Below are positions 35,764-44,609 of a DNA stretch of 64,000 nucleotides, one piece after another. A model generated the notes under the pieces. That model did no database searches. It was not told the origin of the DNA and saw only the letters and a list, made by a program, of their open reading frames with translations. The DNA is from Novosphingobium mathurense. Its GTDB lineage: Bacteria; Pseudomonadota; Alphaproteobacteria; Sphingomonadales; Sphingomonadaceae. The stretch lies in the NCBI RefSeq assembly GCF_900168325.1, contig NZ_FVZE01000009.1, forward strand, positions 32,620 through 96,619. Reading direction: 5' to 3'. The translations under genes and the position numbers were made by a program. The first letter of the stretch is position 1, and each line of letters opens with the position of its first letter.

Positions 35764-36690
35764 TCAGAACTCGAAAGCGTCAGCACGCTTGAGCGCGACA
35801 CGAATGCGCTCAAGCTGTTCTTCGGGTACGCGATTGAAGGGAGCGCGGCACGGTCCGACGTTGCGGCCTTCCTGCATGTTAATGCAAGCCTTGACGCCTG
35901 CGGGCCAATTGAAACGGCTGATCTGACTGCACACGTCGGTGACCACGAAGTGCAGCTTTTGCGCCTTGGCAAGGTTGCCTGACTGGATCGCATCCCACAT
36001 GGCGAGACAGTGGCGCGGCAGGAGTGCTGCAGCGCCTGACACGGAACCGGTCGCACCAATGGCCAAGCCAGGGAACAGCAGCCAGTCATGCGCCCAAGTG
36101 ACTGATATCTTGTCACCAATGGTGGCGAGCAACTCGGTCAAGGTTTCGAGTGAACCACCGATCGATTCCTTGGTGGCGATCAGACCGGTCTCGCGTTGGT
36201 TGGCGACCATGCGCTGCATCAATGGAACCGTGGCAGGCGCATTGGTCAAGACGTTATAGACCATTGTAGGCAGGCTCGATTCTTTATGAATCATCGAATA
36301 GAAATCGTAGATCCCGTCATCTGAGCATATTTGGTAGATAGGTGGTGTGACCATCAGCGCCTGCGCGCCAGCATCGCGCGCGGCCTTAGCTTTGCGCACA
36401 GCATCGCGGGTAGTGGTGGTGATGATGCCCGCCATAACCGGAACGCGACCGTTGGCAACGTCCTGGGCGGTCTTCACGAGTTGGCCCAACTCCTGCGCAT
36501 CAAGCGCATGACCTTCGCCTGTCGAGCCGCCTACGCAAACGCCCGTGACGCCCAGCGAAACGTTGAAGTCCACCTCGCGGCGCAGCGATTCAAGATCCAG
36601 TTCCTCGTTGGCGTCAAAGGGGGAGACAACTGGTGGGAAAATACCGACGATATCTTCCTTGGTAAGCAACCTGGGCATTTCAAACTCCAT
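35764..36690 (-). CDS. DapA-family lyase/dehydratase (DHDPS-like)
   Basis: A 308-residue TIM barrel of the dihydrodipicolinate synthase family: GSTGEGHALD, Y145 (MVYNV) and the Schiff-base K174 (LIATKES). It is not likely to be the lysine enzyme since it lies with carbohydrate genes; relatives are 2-keto-3-deoxy sugar acid aldolases or dehydratases (for example 5-dehydro-4-deoxyglucarate dehydratase). Together with the ketoglutarate-semialdehyde-type dehydrogenase at 39274 it suggests a non-phosphorylating sugar-acid route. A 111-base gap separates it from dhaK. Confidence 0.85.
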   Translation of the reverse strand: MEFEMPRLLTKEDIVGIFPPVVSPFDANEELDLESLRREVDFNVSLGVTGVCVGGSTGEGHALDAQELGQLVKTAQDVANGRVPVMAGIITTTTRDAVRKAKAARDAGAQALMVTPPIYQICSDDGIYDFYSMIHKESSLPTMVYNVLTNAPATVPLMQRMVANQRETGLIATKESIGGSLETLTELLATIGDKISVTWAHDWLLFPGLAIGATGSVSGAAALLPRHCLAMWDAIQSGNLAKAQKLHFVVTDVCSQISRFNWPAGVKACINMQEGRNVGPCRAPFNRVPEEQLERIRVALKRADAFEF

Positions 36691-37305
36691 CTCTAGGTGG
36701 CTCGGGCAGCCAATGCCGAAGGCGCAAACGCTTTCGGACCCGATACGCGCTCCTTCCCGGCGAGGGAGGGCAAGGTGCGCGCAATTGGGTCATGCTCGAA
36801 CAGCCATGACCGGAATACGAACATCATAATTCCAGCACGGTGCACGTCAAGCCGGATTTTTCACCACCAGATTTATCTCAGTTCTAAGTATAAGTTATCT
36901 ATTCAATTCTAAAATATTTCCACTTGTAGAATTTACTGCGCAAATAGAATCAAATTCTATCGCAAAATTATTTCAAGCAAACCGTCATTATGTTTGATTT
37001 TATTTATGATAATTATCTATTAAAAAATATTAAGTCTTAATTCAGTTCTGTAATTCTATAACATATCTCAATATATAGTTTGTAATATAAATAATATAAA
37101 TAGTAGTTTTATTTGTAATATGCAAAAACATTCCGCTGGTTTTGGATTTGCCGGAGGACTTGATCAGACTGAGGCTCTGCAGTAACAATGACCGCATAAC
37201 GATCAATGTGGATTAAATAACGTATGGTTTGCGTGCTCGGGATTGCTTAATCTTCCGACCAACGGTCGAGGCTCACAATCGCGCGCAGCCCCTAGGAGAG
37301 CTGAT
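36691..37305. promoter_or_regulatory. AT-rich divergent intergenic region
   Basis: This 615-base gap separates the minus-strand DapA/DhaKL unit from the plus-strand TalC unit. Its centre (about 36860-37130) is strikingly AT-rich, with runs such as AATAATATAAATAG, unlike the GC-rich genes around it. It contains no gene recognisable to me and should hold the promoters of both units. AGGAGA at 37294-37299 is the talC-like ribosome-binding site. Confidence 0.5.
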
Positions 37306-37956
37306 GTGAAGTTTTTTGCGGACACCGCCGATATCAACGACATTCGCGAGCTTGCCGCCACGGGTTTACTTGACGGAGTGACGACGAATCCGAGCATCAT
37401 CGCCAAATCGGGGCGCGATTTTCTCGAAGTTGCGCGCGAGATTTGCGCAATCGTGTCCGGTCCCGTTTCTGCTGAAGTCATTGCCCTTGATCACACAGGG
37501 ATGCTACGCGAAGCTGAAGTTCTGCGTAAAATCGCCGACAACGTCTGCATCAAGGTCCCCCTGACCATTGACGGCCTTAAAACCTGCAAGGTGCTGACCG
37601 ATGATGGCACGCAAGTGAATGTCACGCTGTGCTTTTCAGCCAATCAGGCCTTACTAGCGGCTAAGGCTGGCGCCAGCTTCATCTCGCCCTTCGTGGGACG
37701 TCACGACGACAATGGTTTTGATGGCTTAGCCCTCATTCGCGACATCCGCCTAATTTATGACAACTACGGCTTTCAGACCGAAATCCTCGTCGCCTCCGTT
37801 CGCCACGGCATCCATGTTCTCGAAGCCGCGCGCATTGGCGCCGATGTAATGACTGCGCCACCCGCAGTCATTAAGGGCCTTGTCGATCACGTGCTTACTG
37901 ACAAAGGGATCGAGGGTTTCCTGGCGGACTGGGCGAAAACAGGACAGGCAATCTGA
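37306..37956 (+). CDS. TalC/F6P-aldolase-like transaldolase
   Basis: A 216-residue protein from GTG 37306. It has the short transaldolase layout: MKFFADTAD (D6), GVTTNPSII (N28) and the Schiff-base K83 in CIKVPLT, ending with FLADW. Short members are either transaldolases or fructose-6-phosphate aldolases that split or join dihydroxyacetone or its phosphate. Next to dhaKL that fits C3 ketose handling. It is the first gene of a plus-strand unit with the Gfo/Idh and aldehyde dehydrogenase genes. Confidence 0.85.
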   Translation: MKFFADTADINDIRELAATGLLDGVTTNPSIIAKSGRDFLEVAREICAIVSGPVSAEVIALDHTGMLREAEVLRKIADNVCIKVPLTIDGLKTCKVLTDDGTQVNVTLCFSANQALLAAKAGASFISPFVGRHDDNGFDGLALIRDIRLIYDNYGFQTEILVASVRHGIHVLEAARIGADVMTAPPAVIKGLVDHVLTDKGIEGFLADWAKTGQAI

Positions 37957-38103
37957 TCATCGTGTGCGCGGGCTGTGCATGACGGCGGTGTGGCCATGCA
38001 TACAGGTCTGCAAGGCATTGGCGGTGACGCTAAGTTATGCCGCCATAGACGCCACAGCACGTGAAAAATCACTCAAAGGAATTCGGAACGGTGCAAGAGG
38101 CTC

Positions 38104-39222
38104 ATGATTAGAAAAATCCGCATGGCAATGATCGGTGGCGGTAACCTTGATTCGATAGGCCCCATGCATGCCCTTGGCGCGCAATTGAGTGGTTCGATCG
38201 AGCTTGTCGCCGGGGTATTCAGCCGCAACAATGACAAGAACCTACAAGCTGCCGCGCGTTATGGAGTGGATCCAGACCGTTGCTATTCCACACCCGAAGC
38301 GTTTTTTGCGGCCGAACACCCACGCGATGATCGGATCGATTTTGTCACTATCGCCACCACCAATCAAAGCCATTTCACGATTGCAGTCGAAGCGCTAGCC
38401 ACCGGCATGCATATCTTTTCTGACAAGCCGCCGACCGCCACGCTGGCCCAGGCGTTAGCGCTGCAACAACGGTTGGAGGGTAGCAATTGCTTATATGCGC
38501 TGGCGTTCGTCAATACTGGACAAGCTATGTTACGCGAAGCCCGCGCGCGCGTCTCGGCTGGACAGATTGGCAAAGTGCGCCGAGTAGTCGTCACCTATGC
38601 CCAGGACTGGCTGGCTTTCCCAGTCGAACGCAGCGGTCATGCCGGCGCAGCCTGGCGCACTGATCCCAACCAGTCCGGTGTCGGCGGATGCAGTGCGGAC
38701 ATTGGCATTCACGCCTTTAATCTAGCCGAGTTCGTCAGCGGTCAAACAGTGACGGAAATTTGCGCTGCAACTAGTTCGCTCGTGGATGGACGGCAGCTCG
38801 ATGACGATTGCAACGCGTTGCTGCGCTTTGACAATGGTGCCTCGGGGGTGCTCGCCACATCACAAGTTGCCTTTGGCGATCGCAACACCATCGCTATAGC
38901 CGTTTATGGGGACGCAGGCGCTATTTCATGGTCTAACGAGCGAGCCGACGAGCTGCGTTTGGTCTGCCGCCATGAGATGCAAATAATCCAGCGGCACTGC
39001 GGCGAGAAGTTGACCGAGATGACCCTTTCCCGCAGATTTGGCAACGAGATGATCGCTGGCTTCACTGCGCTTTACATGGATTTCGCCCGAGCGATCAGAG
39101 GTGAAACCAGACTGATCGACCGGGAATTGCCAGGAATTTTGGCAGGGGTTCGCGCAATGCGTTTCATCGAAGGCGCCGTGAACAATAGTGCTCGCCACCA
39201 GGGGTGGCAACGCATCGTGTAA
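38104..39222 (+). CDS. Gfo/Idh/MocA family oxidoreductase (1)
   Basis: A 372-residue NAD(P)-dependent sugar oxidoreductase. N-terminal Rossmann fold (IRMAMIGGGNLDSIG), the SDKPPTATLAQA segment in place of the EKP motif, and the C-terminal sheet with the histidine in GGCSADIGIHAFNL. Members oxidise or reduce sugar and inositol rings. It follows the TalC-like gene by 147 bases that hold no gene. It probably performs a ring or keto-sugar redox step of the same pathway. Confidence 0.86.
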   Translation: MIRKIRMAMIGGGNLDSIGPMHALGAQLSGSIELVAGVFSRNNDKNLQAAARYGVDPDRCYSTPEAFFAAEHPRDDRIDFVTIATTNQSHFTIAVEALATGMHIFSDKPPTATLAQALALQQRLEGSNCLYALAFVNTGQAMLREARARVSAGQIGKVRRVVVTYAQDWLAFPVERSGHAGAAWRTDPNQSGVGGCSADIGIHAFNLAEFVSGQTVTEICAATSSLVDGRQLDDDCNALLRFDNGASGVLATSQVAFGDRNTIAIAVYGDAGAISWSNERADELRLVCRHEMQIIQRHCGEKLTEMTLSRRFGNEMIAGFTALYMDFARAIRGETRLIDRELPGILAGVRAMRFIEGAVNNSARHQGWQRIV

Positions 39223-39273
39223 CTCTCGGGATCCCCTTTCCTCTCTCCATAACCCTTAATGCAGGTGATTAAA

Positions 39274-40845
39274 ATGATCAGTGGTGAAATCTTCATCGGC
39301 AGAGCACGACAGAAATCTGCCGAACAGTTCCAGGCCATTAATCCGTTGACCGGCAAAGAGCTTCCCGAAATATTCTTCGCCGCCGATGCCACGCATGTGG
39401 AGCAGGCCTGTTTGCTGGCTGAGGCGTCGGCTGAGGCCTTTAGTGCGACAACGCCGGACGTCCGTGCCGACTTTCTTGATGCGATCGCCGACGAGTTGGT
39501 GAACGTAAGTGAAGAGCTGATTGCCCGCGCAACCATCGAAACCGGTTTACCTTGCGCAAGACTAGAAGGTGAGTGCAAGCGTACCGTGCTTCAACTGCGC
39601 CATTTCGGCGCGCTTCTGCGCGATGGCGCTTGGCTGGATGCCACAATCAACACCGCCTTGCCAAATCGCGCGCCCCTTCCACGCCCGGATTTGCGCAGGG
39701 TGAATGTCGCGCTGGGTCCGGTGGCGGTGTTCGGCGCCTCGAATTTCCCACTGGCCTTTTCTGTTGCCGGCGGCGACACCGCCTCGGCGCTGGCCGCAGG
39801 TTGCCCTGTGGTATTCAAGGGTCATCCCGCCCATCCGGGCACCGGAGAGTTGGTCGCCCGCGCGATCCTGCGAGCCATGGAGCGTTGCGAAATGCCCAAT
39901 GGCACTTTTTCCTATCTGCCCGGCCCTTCGCTGGCGTTGGGGCAGGCGCTCGTCACCAATCCACATGTGCAAGCGGCGGGATTTACTGGCAGCCGTGCAG
40001 GCGGGATGGCACTGATGAAGCTGGCCAATGAGCGCTCCGTACCCATTCCAATTTATGCCGAAATGTCCGCCATTAACCCAGTGATCCTCTTTCCAGGCGC
40101 ACTAAAGTCGCGCGCTGAAGAATTGGGACGTGCTTTCGTCGCATCGCTTACGATGGGCGCCGGACAATTCTGCACCAACCCAGGTTTGATCCTGGCGGAG
40201 GCAGGCCCCGATCTTGACCGCTTCGTAGCCGCTGCGGCCGAAGCGCTAGATGAGCATCCTTGCGCAACAATGTTGAGCCCTGCAATTTACTCCAACTACG
40301 AGACCGGCGTTGCAGCACTTAGCGCCAATTCTGCCGTCCGCTTGCTGACGCGCGGCCCCGATGGGGCAGGCTGCAACCAAGGGCGGAGTGCGCTCTTTTC
40401 TGCGAAAGCTGACGATTTTGTGCGAGACCCCGCTCTGGCGCATGAAGTATTTGGCGCCAGTGCCCTAATCATAGAAGCCGGTCATTTTAGCGAGATCCCA
40501 TCGCTAGTCGAACACCTCGAAGGCCAACTAACAGCCACACTTATGTTGGACACGTCTGATCACATTCTGGCCGGCACACTGCTGCCCCTTCTCACGCGAA
40601 AAGCTGGTCGGGTTCTAGCCAATGGCTGGCCCACCGGCGTCGAAGTTTGTGAGGCGATGGTGCATGGCGGCCCTTTCCCAGCCACCTCTGATGGACGAAC
40701 CACCTCGGTGGGTAGCCTCGCCATTGCCCGTTTCTTGAGACCTGTTTGCTATCAGGACATGCCCGAAGGGCTACTGCCCGACGCACTCAAGCAGGCCAAT
40801 CCGCTAGGCATCAAACAACAGATCAACGGGAAATTTAGCGACTGA
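39274..40845 (+). CDS. Ketoglutarate-semialdehyde-type aldehyde dehydrogenase
   Basis: A 523-residue ALDH of the NADP-dependent 2,5-dioxovalerate group: VAVFGASNFPLAFSVAGGDT for cofactor binding, the glutamate in AEMSAINP and the catalytic cysteine in GQFCTNPG, then GKAGRVLANGWPTGVEV-like C-terminus (VLANGWPTGVEV). It would oxidise alpha-ketoglutaric semialdehyde to ketoglutarate, the last step of non-phosphorylating sugar-acid catabolism; the DapA-like protein would be the preceding dehydratase. ATG 39274 is preferred; another ATG lies at 39259. Confidence 0.86.
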   Translation: MISGEIFIGRARQKSAEQFQAINPLTGKELPEIFFAADATHVEQACLLAEASAEAFSATTPDVRADFLDAIADELVNVSEELIARATIETGLPCARLEGECKRTVLQLRHFGALLRDGAWLDATINTALPNRAPLPRPDLRRVNVALGPVAVFGASNFPLAFSVAGGDTASALAAGCPVVFKGHPAHPGTGELVARAILRAMERCEMPNGTFSYLPGPSLALGQALVTNPHVQAAGFTGSRAGGMALMKLANERSVPIPIYAEMSAINPVILFPGALKSRAEELGRAFVASLTMGAGQFCTNPGLILAEAGPDLDRFVAAAAEALDEHPCATMLSPAIYSNYETGVAALSANSAVRLLTRGPDGAGCNQGRSALFSAKADDFVRDPALAHEVFGASALIIEAGHFSEIPSLVEHLEGQLTATLMLDTSDHILAGTLLPLLTRKAGRVLANGWPTGVEVCEAMVHGGPFPATSDGRTTSVGSLAIARFLRPVCYQDMPEGLLPDALKQANPLGIKQQINGKFSD

Positions 40846-41150
40846 CCAGGTCTCCCATCTTCACGAGATAGTTGTGCACATCAACGGCAATAAAATGTTC
40901 AAGGGACAGGCCATCGACAGGGAAGAAGGGGCGATGATGTGCCCACTGGCTGGATACTGGAGAGATGACGGTTCTTGCCGGAGGCATTTGCCCCTGCCCG
41001 AAATTCTGAAGGACAAAAGTAGGACTGGGCTGAACGCCTCAAGACCAATCTCAAAAGGACATCACAGAGGTGGCCTGGGAGAATTGAACAGCGGGATAAG
41101 TGGATTTTCTGCCTTGGGGCGGCCATGAAGGCGGCCTGACAGGAGTAGAG

Positions 41151-41465
41151 ATGAGCAGACGACCACGCCGGAATCACAGCCCGGCATTCAAGGCGAAGGT
41201 GGCACTGGCCGCGGTGAAAGGAGAGAAGACGCTGGCCGAACTGGCGCAGCAATTCGACGTGCATCCCAATCAGATCACGACCTGGCGCACGCAGTTGCTG
41301 GAAGGCGCAGCGGGAGTATTCGGTTCAGAGAGCGCTTCAGAATCGGCCGAACCAGCGATCGATGTGAAGACGTTGCATGCCAAGATCGGCGAATTGACGC
41401 TGGCGAATGATTTTTTAGCCGGCGCGCTCGGAAAGGCCGGTCTGTTGCCGAGCGCAAAGCGATGA
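41151..41465 (+). CDS. IS3-family transposase OrfA (second element)
   Basis: A 104-residue HTH protein: RRNHSPAFKAKVALAAVKGE, then LAELAQQFDVHPNQITTWR as recognition helix. It binds the element ends. ATG 41151 follows AGGAGTAGAG. Its end overlaps the orfB start by 4 bases (ATGA), so the two are coupled, rather than joined by slippage at an obvious A-run. Confidence 0.9.
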   Translation: MSRRPRRNHSPAFKAKVALAAVKGEKTLAELAQQFDVHPNQITTWRTQLLEGAAGVFGSESASESAEPAIDVKTLHAKIGELTLANDFLAGALGKAGLLPSAKR

Positions 41466-42289
41466 TCGATCGTTCGCATACCCTGCCCGTAGTGCGACAG
41501 GCGCGGGAATTGGGGATCAGCCGGGGCAGCGTCTATTACCTGCCCAAGCCGGTTTGCACGGCCGATCTGGTCATCATGCGGCGCATGGACGAATTGCACC
41601 TGGAGTTTCCGTTCGCGGGCAGCCGAATGCTGCGCGATCTGCTCCGGCAGGAAGGCATCGAGATCGGCCGGGGGCACGTCGCCACGCTGATGAAGAAGAT
41701 GGCGATCGAGGCGATCTATCGCCATCCAAACACCTCGAAGCCGGCGCCAGGACACAAGATCTACCCGTATTTGCCGCGCAAACTGCCGATCGTCCGGCCC
41801 AACCAGGTCTGGGCAACCGACATCAGTTATGTGCCAATGGCCAAGGGGTTCGTCTATCTCGTGGCCATCGTTGATTGGTTCAGCCGCAAGGTCCTGGCCT
41901 GGCGGGTGTCAATTACGATGGAGGCGGATTTCTGCGTCGAGGCGCAGGAGGAAGCGCTGGCCCGCTACGGCAAGCCGGAGATTTTCAATACGGACCAGGG
42001 TAGCCAATTCACCAGCCACGCCTTCACCAGCGTGTTGCACCGCGAGGAGATCGCCATCAGCATGGACGGCCGGGGCGCATGGCGCGACAATGTCGTCGTC
42101 GAGCGGCTTTGGCGTTCGGTGAAGTACGAGGAGGTTTATCTCCACGCCTACACCGCAGTCAGCGAGGCCCGGGCCTCGATCGGCCGCTATTTGAACTTTT
42201 ACAACGTCAGGAGGCCGCATTCGAGCCTTGGCGCCCGAACTCCGGACCAGGCATATTTTGACAATCTGCCCATGGCGATGGCAGCATGA
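41462..42289 (+). CDS. IS3-family transposase OrfB (second element)
   Basis: A 275-residue DDE transposase with ELGISRGSVYYLPKP, the HTH_21 segment HLEFPFAGSRMLRDLL, and the catalytic acids in WATDISYVP, FNTDQGSQFTS and NVVVERLWRSVKYEEV; ends with YNVRRPHSSLGARTP. It looks intact. It catalyses movement of this element with OrfA. Distinct from the IS3-family transposase at 3318-4160 in group and in overlap style. Confidence 0.92.
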   Translation: MIDRSHTLPVVRQARELGISRGSVYYLPKPVCTADLVIMRRMDELHLEFPFAGSRMLRDLLRQEGIEIGRGHVATLMKKMAIEAIYRHPNTSKPAPGHKIYPYLPRKLPIVRPNQVWATDISYVPMAKGFVYLVAIVDWFSRKVLAWRVSITMEADFCVEAQEEALARYGKPEIFNTDQGSQFTSHAFTSVLHREEIAISMDGRGAWRDNVVVERLWRSVKYEEVYLHAYTAVSEARASIGRYLNFYNVRRPHSSLGARTPDQAYFDNLPMAMAA

Positions 42290-42297
42290 ACTTGGCC

Positions 42298-42358
42298 GCC
42301 GATAAGGGGCGTCACTCCGGTCGGGCTGCGCCCTCCTTGCATGACGCCCCTTATCGGC
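42298..42358. repeat. Perfect 17-bp inverted repeat after IS3 orfB
   Basis: GCCGATAAGGGGCGTCA (42298-42314) and its exact complement TGACGCCCCTTATCGGC (42342-42358) are separated by 27 bases. It follows orfB inside the element, so it could act as a terminator-like or translation-shielding hairpin. No T-run follows, so a simple intrinsic terminator is not supported. Confidence 0.7.
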
Positions 42359-42481
42359 AATTCCACGAAACAACCGGCACACGATCCACTTATCGAGCGC
42401 CGATCCATGTTCAGACCAACCTGGCCACCTCTTACTGCCCGATTAGTAATACTGGACACCTTCAACACTCTTCATAACCTC

Positions 42482-42515
42482 GCGGGCCGGAAACTAAGTG
42501 CATCTTCCGGCCCGC
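42482..42515. terminator. Hairpin downstream of the folD operon
   Basis: GCGGGCCGGAA (42482-42492) and TTCCGGCCCGC (42505-42515) form an 11-bp perfect stem with a 12-base loop, within the 273-base gap between the IS end and the folD stop. It could end transcription of the minus-strand folD-desB operon, but no T-run follows on that strand. The rest of the gap (42433-42705) holds nothing recognised. Confidence 0.4.
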
Positions 42516-42705
42516 TGCGATGGCGCGGCGGCATTTCGCTCCCAGGGCAGCCAAAAGAATTTCCAGTTCGCACCGTCAATGAAGCCTCGTGGACTTTGCC
42601 TGACTACGCCGATCACCTAATATTGACGCTGACTGATTACTGGACAATTAAATCGGACTTGCAATATCCGGACGGCACTTCCCGCTGTGATCCACCCGCG
42701 CTAAT

Positions 42706-43575
42706 TCATTGCACGTGACGGTTGTCTGATCGTTCTGCCGCCGAAACCGTATTCTCCAGAAGACATGCGATCGTCATCGGGCCCACGCCGCCAGGCACTG
42801 GCGTCACTGCCCGGGCGTGATCGAGCTCATCGGTTGCGCAATCGCCAACGAGGCGAGTCTTACCGTCCTCACCGCGAATCCGGGTTATGCCCACGTCGAT
42901 CACTACTGCACCTGGCCTGATCCAGTAGCCGCGCACAAGCTTGGGAGCGCCTGCAGCCGCAACAATAATGTCCGCCTTGCGCGTGATCTCGGCCAACTCG
43001 CGTGTCTCGATATGCGTTACCGTGACTGTTGCCTCACGTTCCAACAGCAGCATCGCGATCGGCTTGCCGACGATGTTTGATTTGCCGATGACCACAACGT
43101 TGAGCCCGCGGTAGTCGTCGATGACGCTGTCGAGCAGCTTCATGATGCCCAATGGCGTGCATGGTACGAGCCCGCCCGTCCCGCTCGAAAGACGTCCGAC
43201 ATTCACCGGATGGAAGCCATCCACGTCTTTGGCCGGATTGATACGATCAAGAACTTGGGCAGCATCGATACCGTCAGGGAGCGGCAATTGCACGAGAATG
43301 CCGTGCACGCTCGGATCGGCATTTAGCGTTTCAATCAGCTCGAGTAGGACGTCGCCTGTGGTTTCAACAGGCAGGCGATGTTCTATCGAAAGGATTCCTG
43401 CCTTGCCACATTCGACCACCTTGCGCTTAACGTAGACTTCGCTTGCCGGATCTTCACCAACGAGGACGACAGCAAGGGCCGGACGAACCCCACCGAGCAA
43501 CAGTGCGTCGACCCGCCGCGCGCACTGCGCAGTGATGGCAGCAGCCATGGCCCGACCGTCGATAACTTGCGCCAT
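42706..43575 (-). CDS. folD: Bifunctional methylene-THF dehydrogenase/cyclohydrolase
   Basis: A 289-residue FolD with the YxxxK catalytic motif Y48-V-K-R-K52, the segment QLPLPDGIDAAQV and the nucleotide-binding VVIGKSNIVGKPIAMLL; the ending TPVPGGVGPMTIACLLENT is a family signature. It converts methylene-THF to formyl-THF through methenyl-THF, making NADPH. In this operon its job is to carry forward the methyl carbon taken from the aromatic substrate by LigM. It is the last gene of the minus-strand unit and is probably a second, pathway-specific copy. Confidence 0.95.
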   Translation of the reverse strand: MAQVIDGRAMAAAITAQCARRVDALLLGGVRPALAVVLVGEDPASEVYVKRKVVECGKAGILSIEHRLPVETTGDVLLELIETLNADPSVHGILVQLPLPDGIDAAQVLDRINPAKDVDGFHPVNVGRLSSGTGGLVPCTPLGIMKLLDSVIDDYRGLNVVVIGKSNIVGKPIAMLLLEREATVTVTHIETRELAEITRKADIIVAAAGAPKLVRGYWIRPGAVVIDVGITRIRGEDGKTRLVGDCATDELDHARAVTPVPGGVGPMTIACLLENTVSAAERSDNRHVQ

Positions 43576-43583
43576 GTTTGTAC

Positions 43584-44435
43584 TCAGGCCTTGAACACGA
43601 CAGTACGCGCACCATTGAGGAACACGCGGTCTTCAAGATGGTGACGCACGGCATTGGCAATAACGCGCCGCTCGATATCACGACCCTTGCTTACCAGGTC
43701 CTCCGGTGTGTCGGCGTGACTGATCGCTTCAACGTCCTGGTGGATGATCGGACCCTCGTCAAGGTCGGCGGTGACATAGTGCGCGGTTGCACCAATCATC
43801 TTCACGCCGCGCGTATGTGCCTGGTGATAGGGCTTGGCTCCCTTGAATCCGGGAAGGAACGAGTGGTGAATGTTGATGCAGCGACCAGAGAGGAAGCGAG
43901 CGAGATCATCTGACAGGATCTGCATGTAGCGCGCCAGCACGACCAACTCAGCGCCAGTGTCATTGACCACCTGCTTGATTTGCGCTTCCTGCTGCGGCTT
44001 TGTATCCTTCGTGATCGCAAAATGATGGAACGGGATATCGCCGATCAGAGAGGTCGTCATCGACTCGCGCGGGTGGTTCGAGATGATGCCGACGACCTGC
44101 ATGTTGAGCTCGCCGATGCGATAGCGATAGAGCAGGTCGCCCAGGCAATGATCGAATTTCGAGACCATGAGCACGACCTTCTTTGGCACCGCATTGTCCC
44201 GGATTTCCCATTCCATCGCGTGTTGCTCAGCTCTCTCGCCGAACTGGCGCTGCAGGTCTTCCAAAGTTTTGGACTCGTTGGTGAAGACCACTCGCATGAA
44301 GAAGCGCGCATTGGCTGCATCATCGAATTGCTGGGCGTCGGTTATATTGCAGCCGCGCTCTGCAAGAAAGCCGGCGACCATAGCCACCAGCCCTGGTTGA
44401 TCAGGGCATTGCAGGCGAAGTGTGAAACTGGCCAT
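43584..44435 (-). CDS. purU: Formyltetrahydrofolate deformylase
   Basis: A 283-residue PurU: ACT domain (FTLRLQCPDQPGLVAMVAGF, residue 3-80) and a formyltransferase-like domain with INIHHSFLPGFKGAKPYHQA and TADLDEGPIIHQD holding the Asn, His and Asp residues of the catalytic site. It hydrolyses formyl-THF to formate and free THF, so THF is returned for the next demethylation. ATG 44435 is chosen over the longer frame because AAAGGATATC precedes it. It lies 8 bases before folD. Confidence 0.94.
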   Translation of the reverse strand: MASFTLRLQCPDQPGLVAMVAGFLAERGCNITDAQQFDDAANARFFMRVVFTNESKTLEDLQRQFGERAEQHAMEWEIRDNAVPKKVVLMVSKFDHCLGDLLYRYRIGELNMQVVGIISNHPRESMTTSLIGDIPFHHFAITKDTKPQQEAQIKQVVNDTGAELVVLARYMQILSDDLARFLSGRCINIHHSFLPGFKGAKPYHQAHTRGVKMIGATAHYVTADLDEGPIIHQDVEAISHADTPEDLVSKGRDIERRVIANAVRHHLEDRVFLNGARTVVFKA

Positions 44436-44609
44436 CGAGATATCCTTTCGCAAGGTACCGCGACATGCGCGCGCCTCGGCCGCGCGCCACCGCCGGGGCA
44501 CGTGAGGGGAATGACCCCTGCCCAGGGAGGAGTTGGGCAGGGGTCGCGGCCCTAGCTGGCCTTAAAAGCACTTGGCCTGCAAGGGACGTTGGAATACGGC
44601 GTCCGGCCC

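Larger units (their letters stand above)
41066..42432 (+). mobile_element. IS3-family element (second), with long imperfect ends
   Basis: About 1.37 kb. The left end AGAGGTGGCCTGG at 41066 matches the right end read inward, AGAGGTGGCCAGG from 42432; further in both share TGAACA and CGATAAGTGGAT-like blocks (GGGATAAGTGGAT on the left), with small gaps. The flanking triplets (CAC and TAC) differ, so no exact target duplication is seen. It sits between the sugar-acid unit and folD. Confidence 0.78.

Noticed and set aside
35764..36690. Lysine-pathway DapA
   Set aside because: The family motifs fit, but the neighbours are carbohydrate genes, so a sugar-acid dehydratase or aldolase is more likely.
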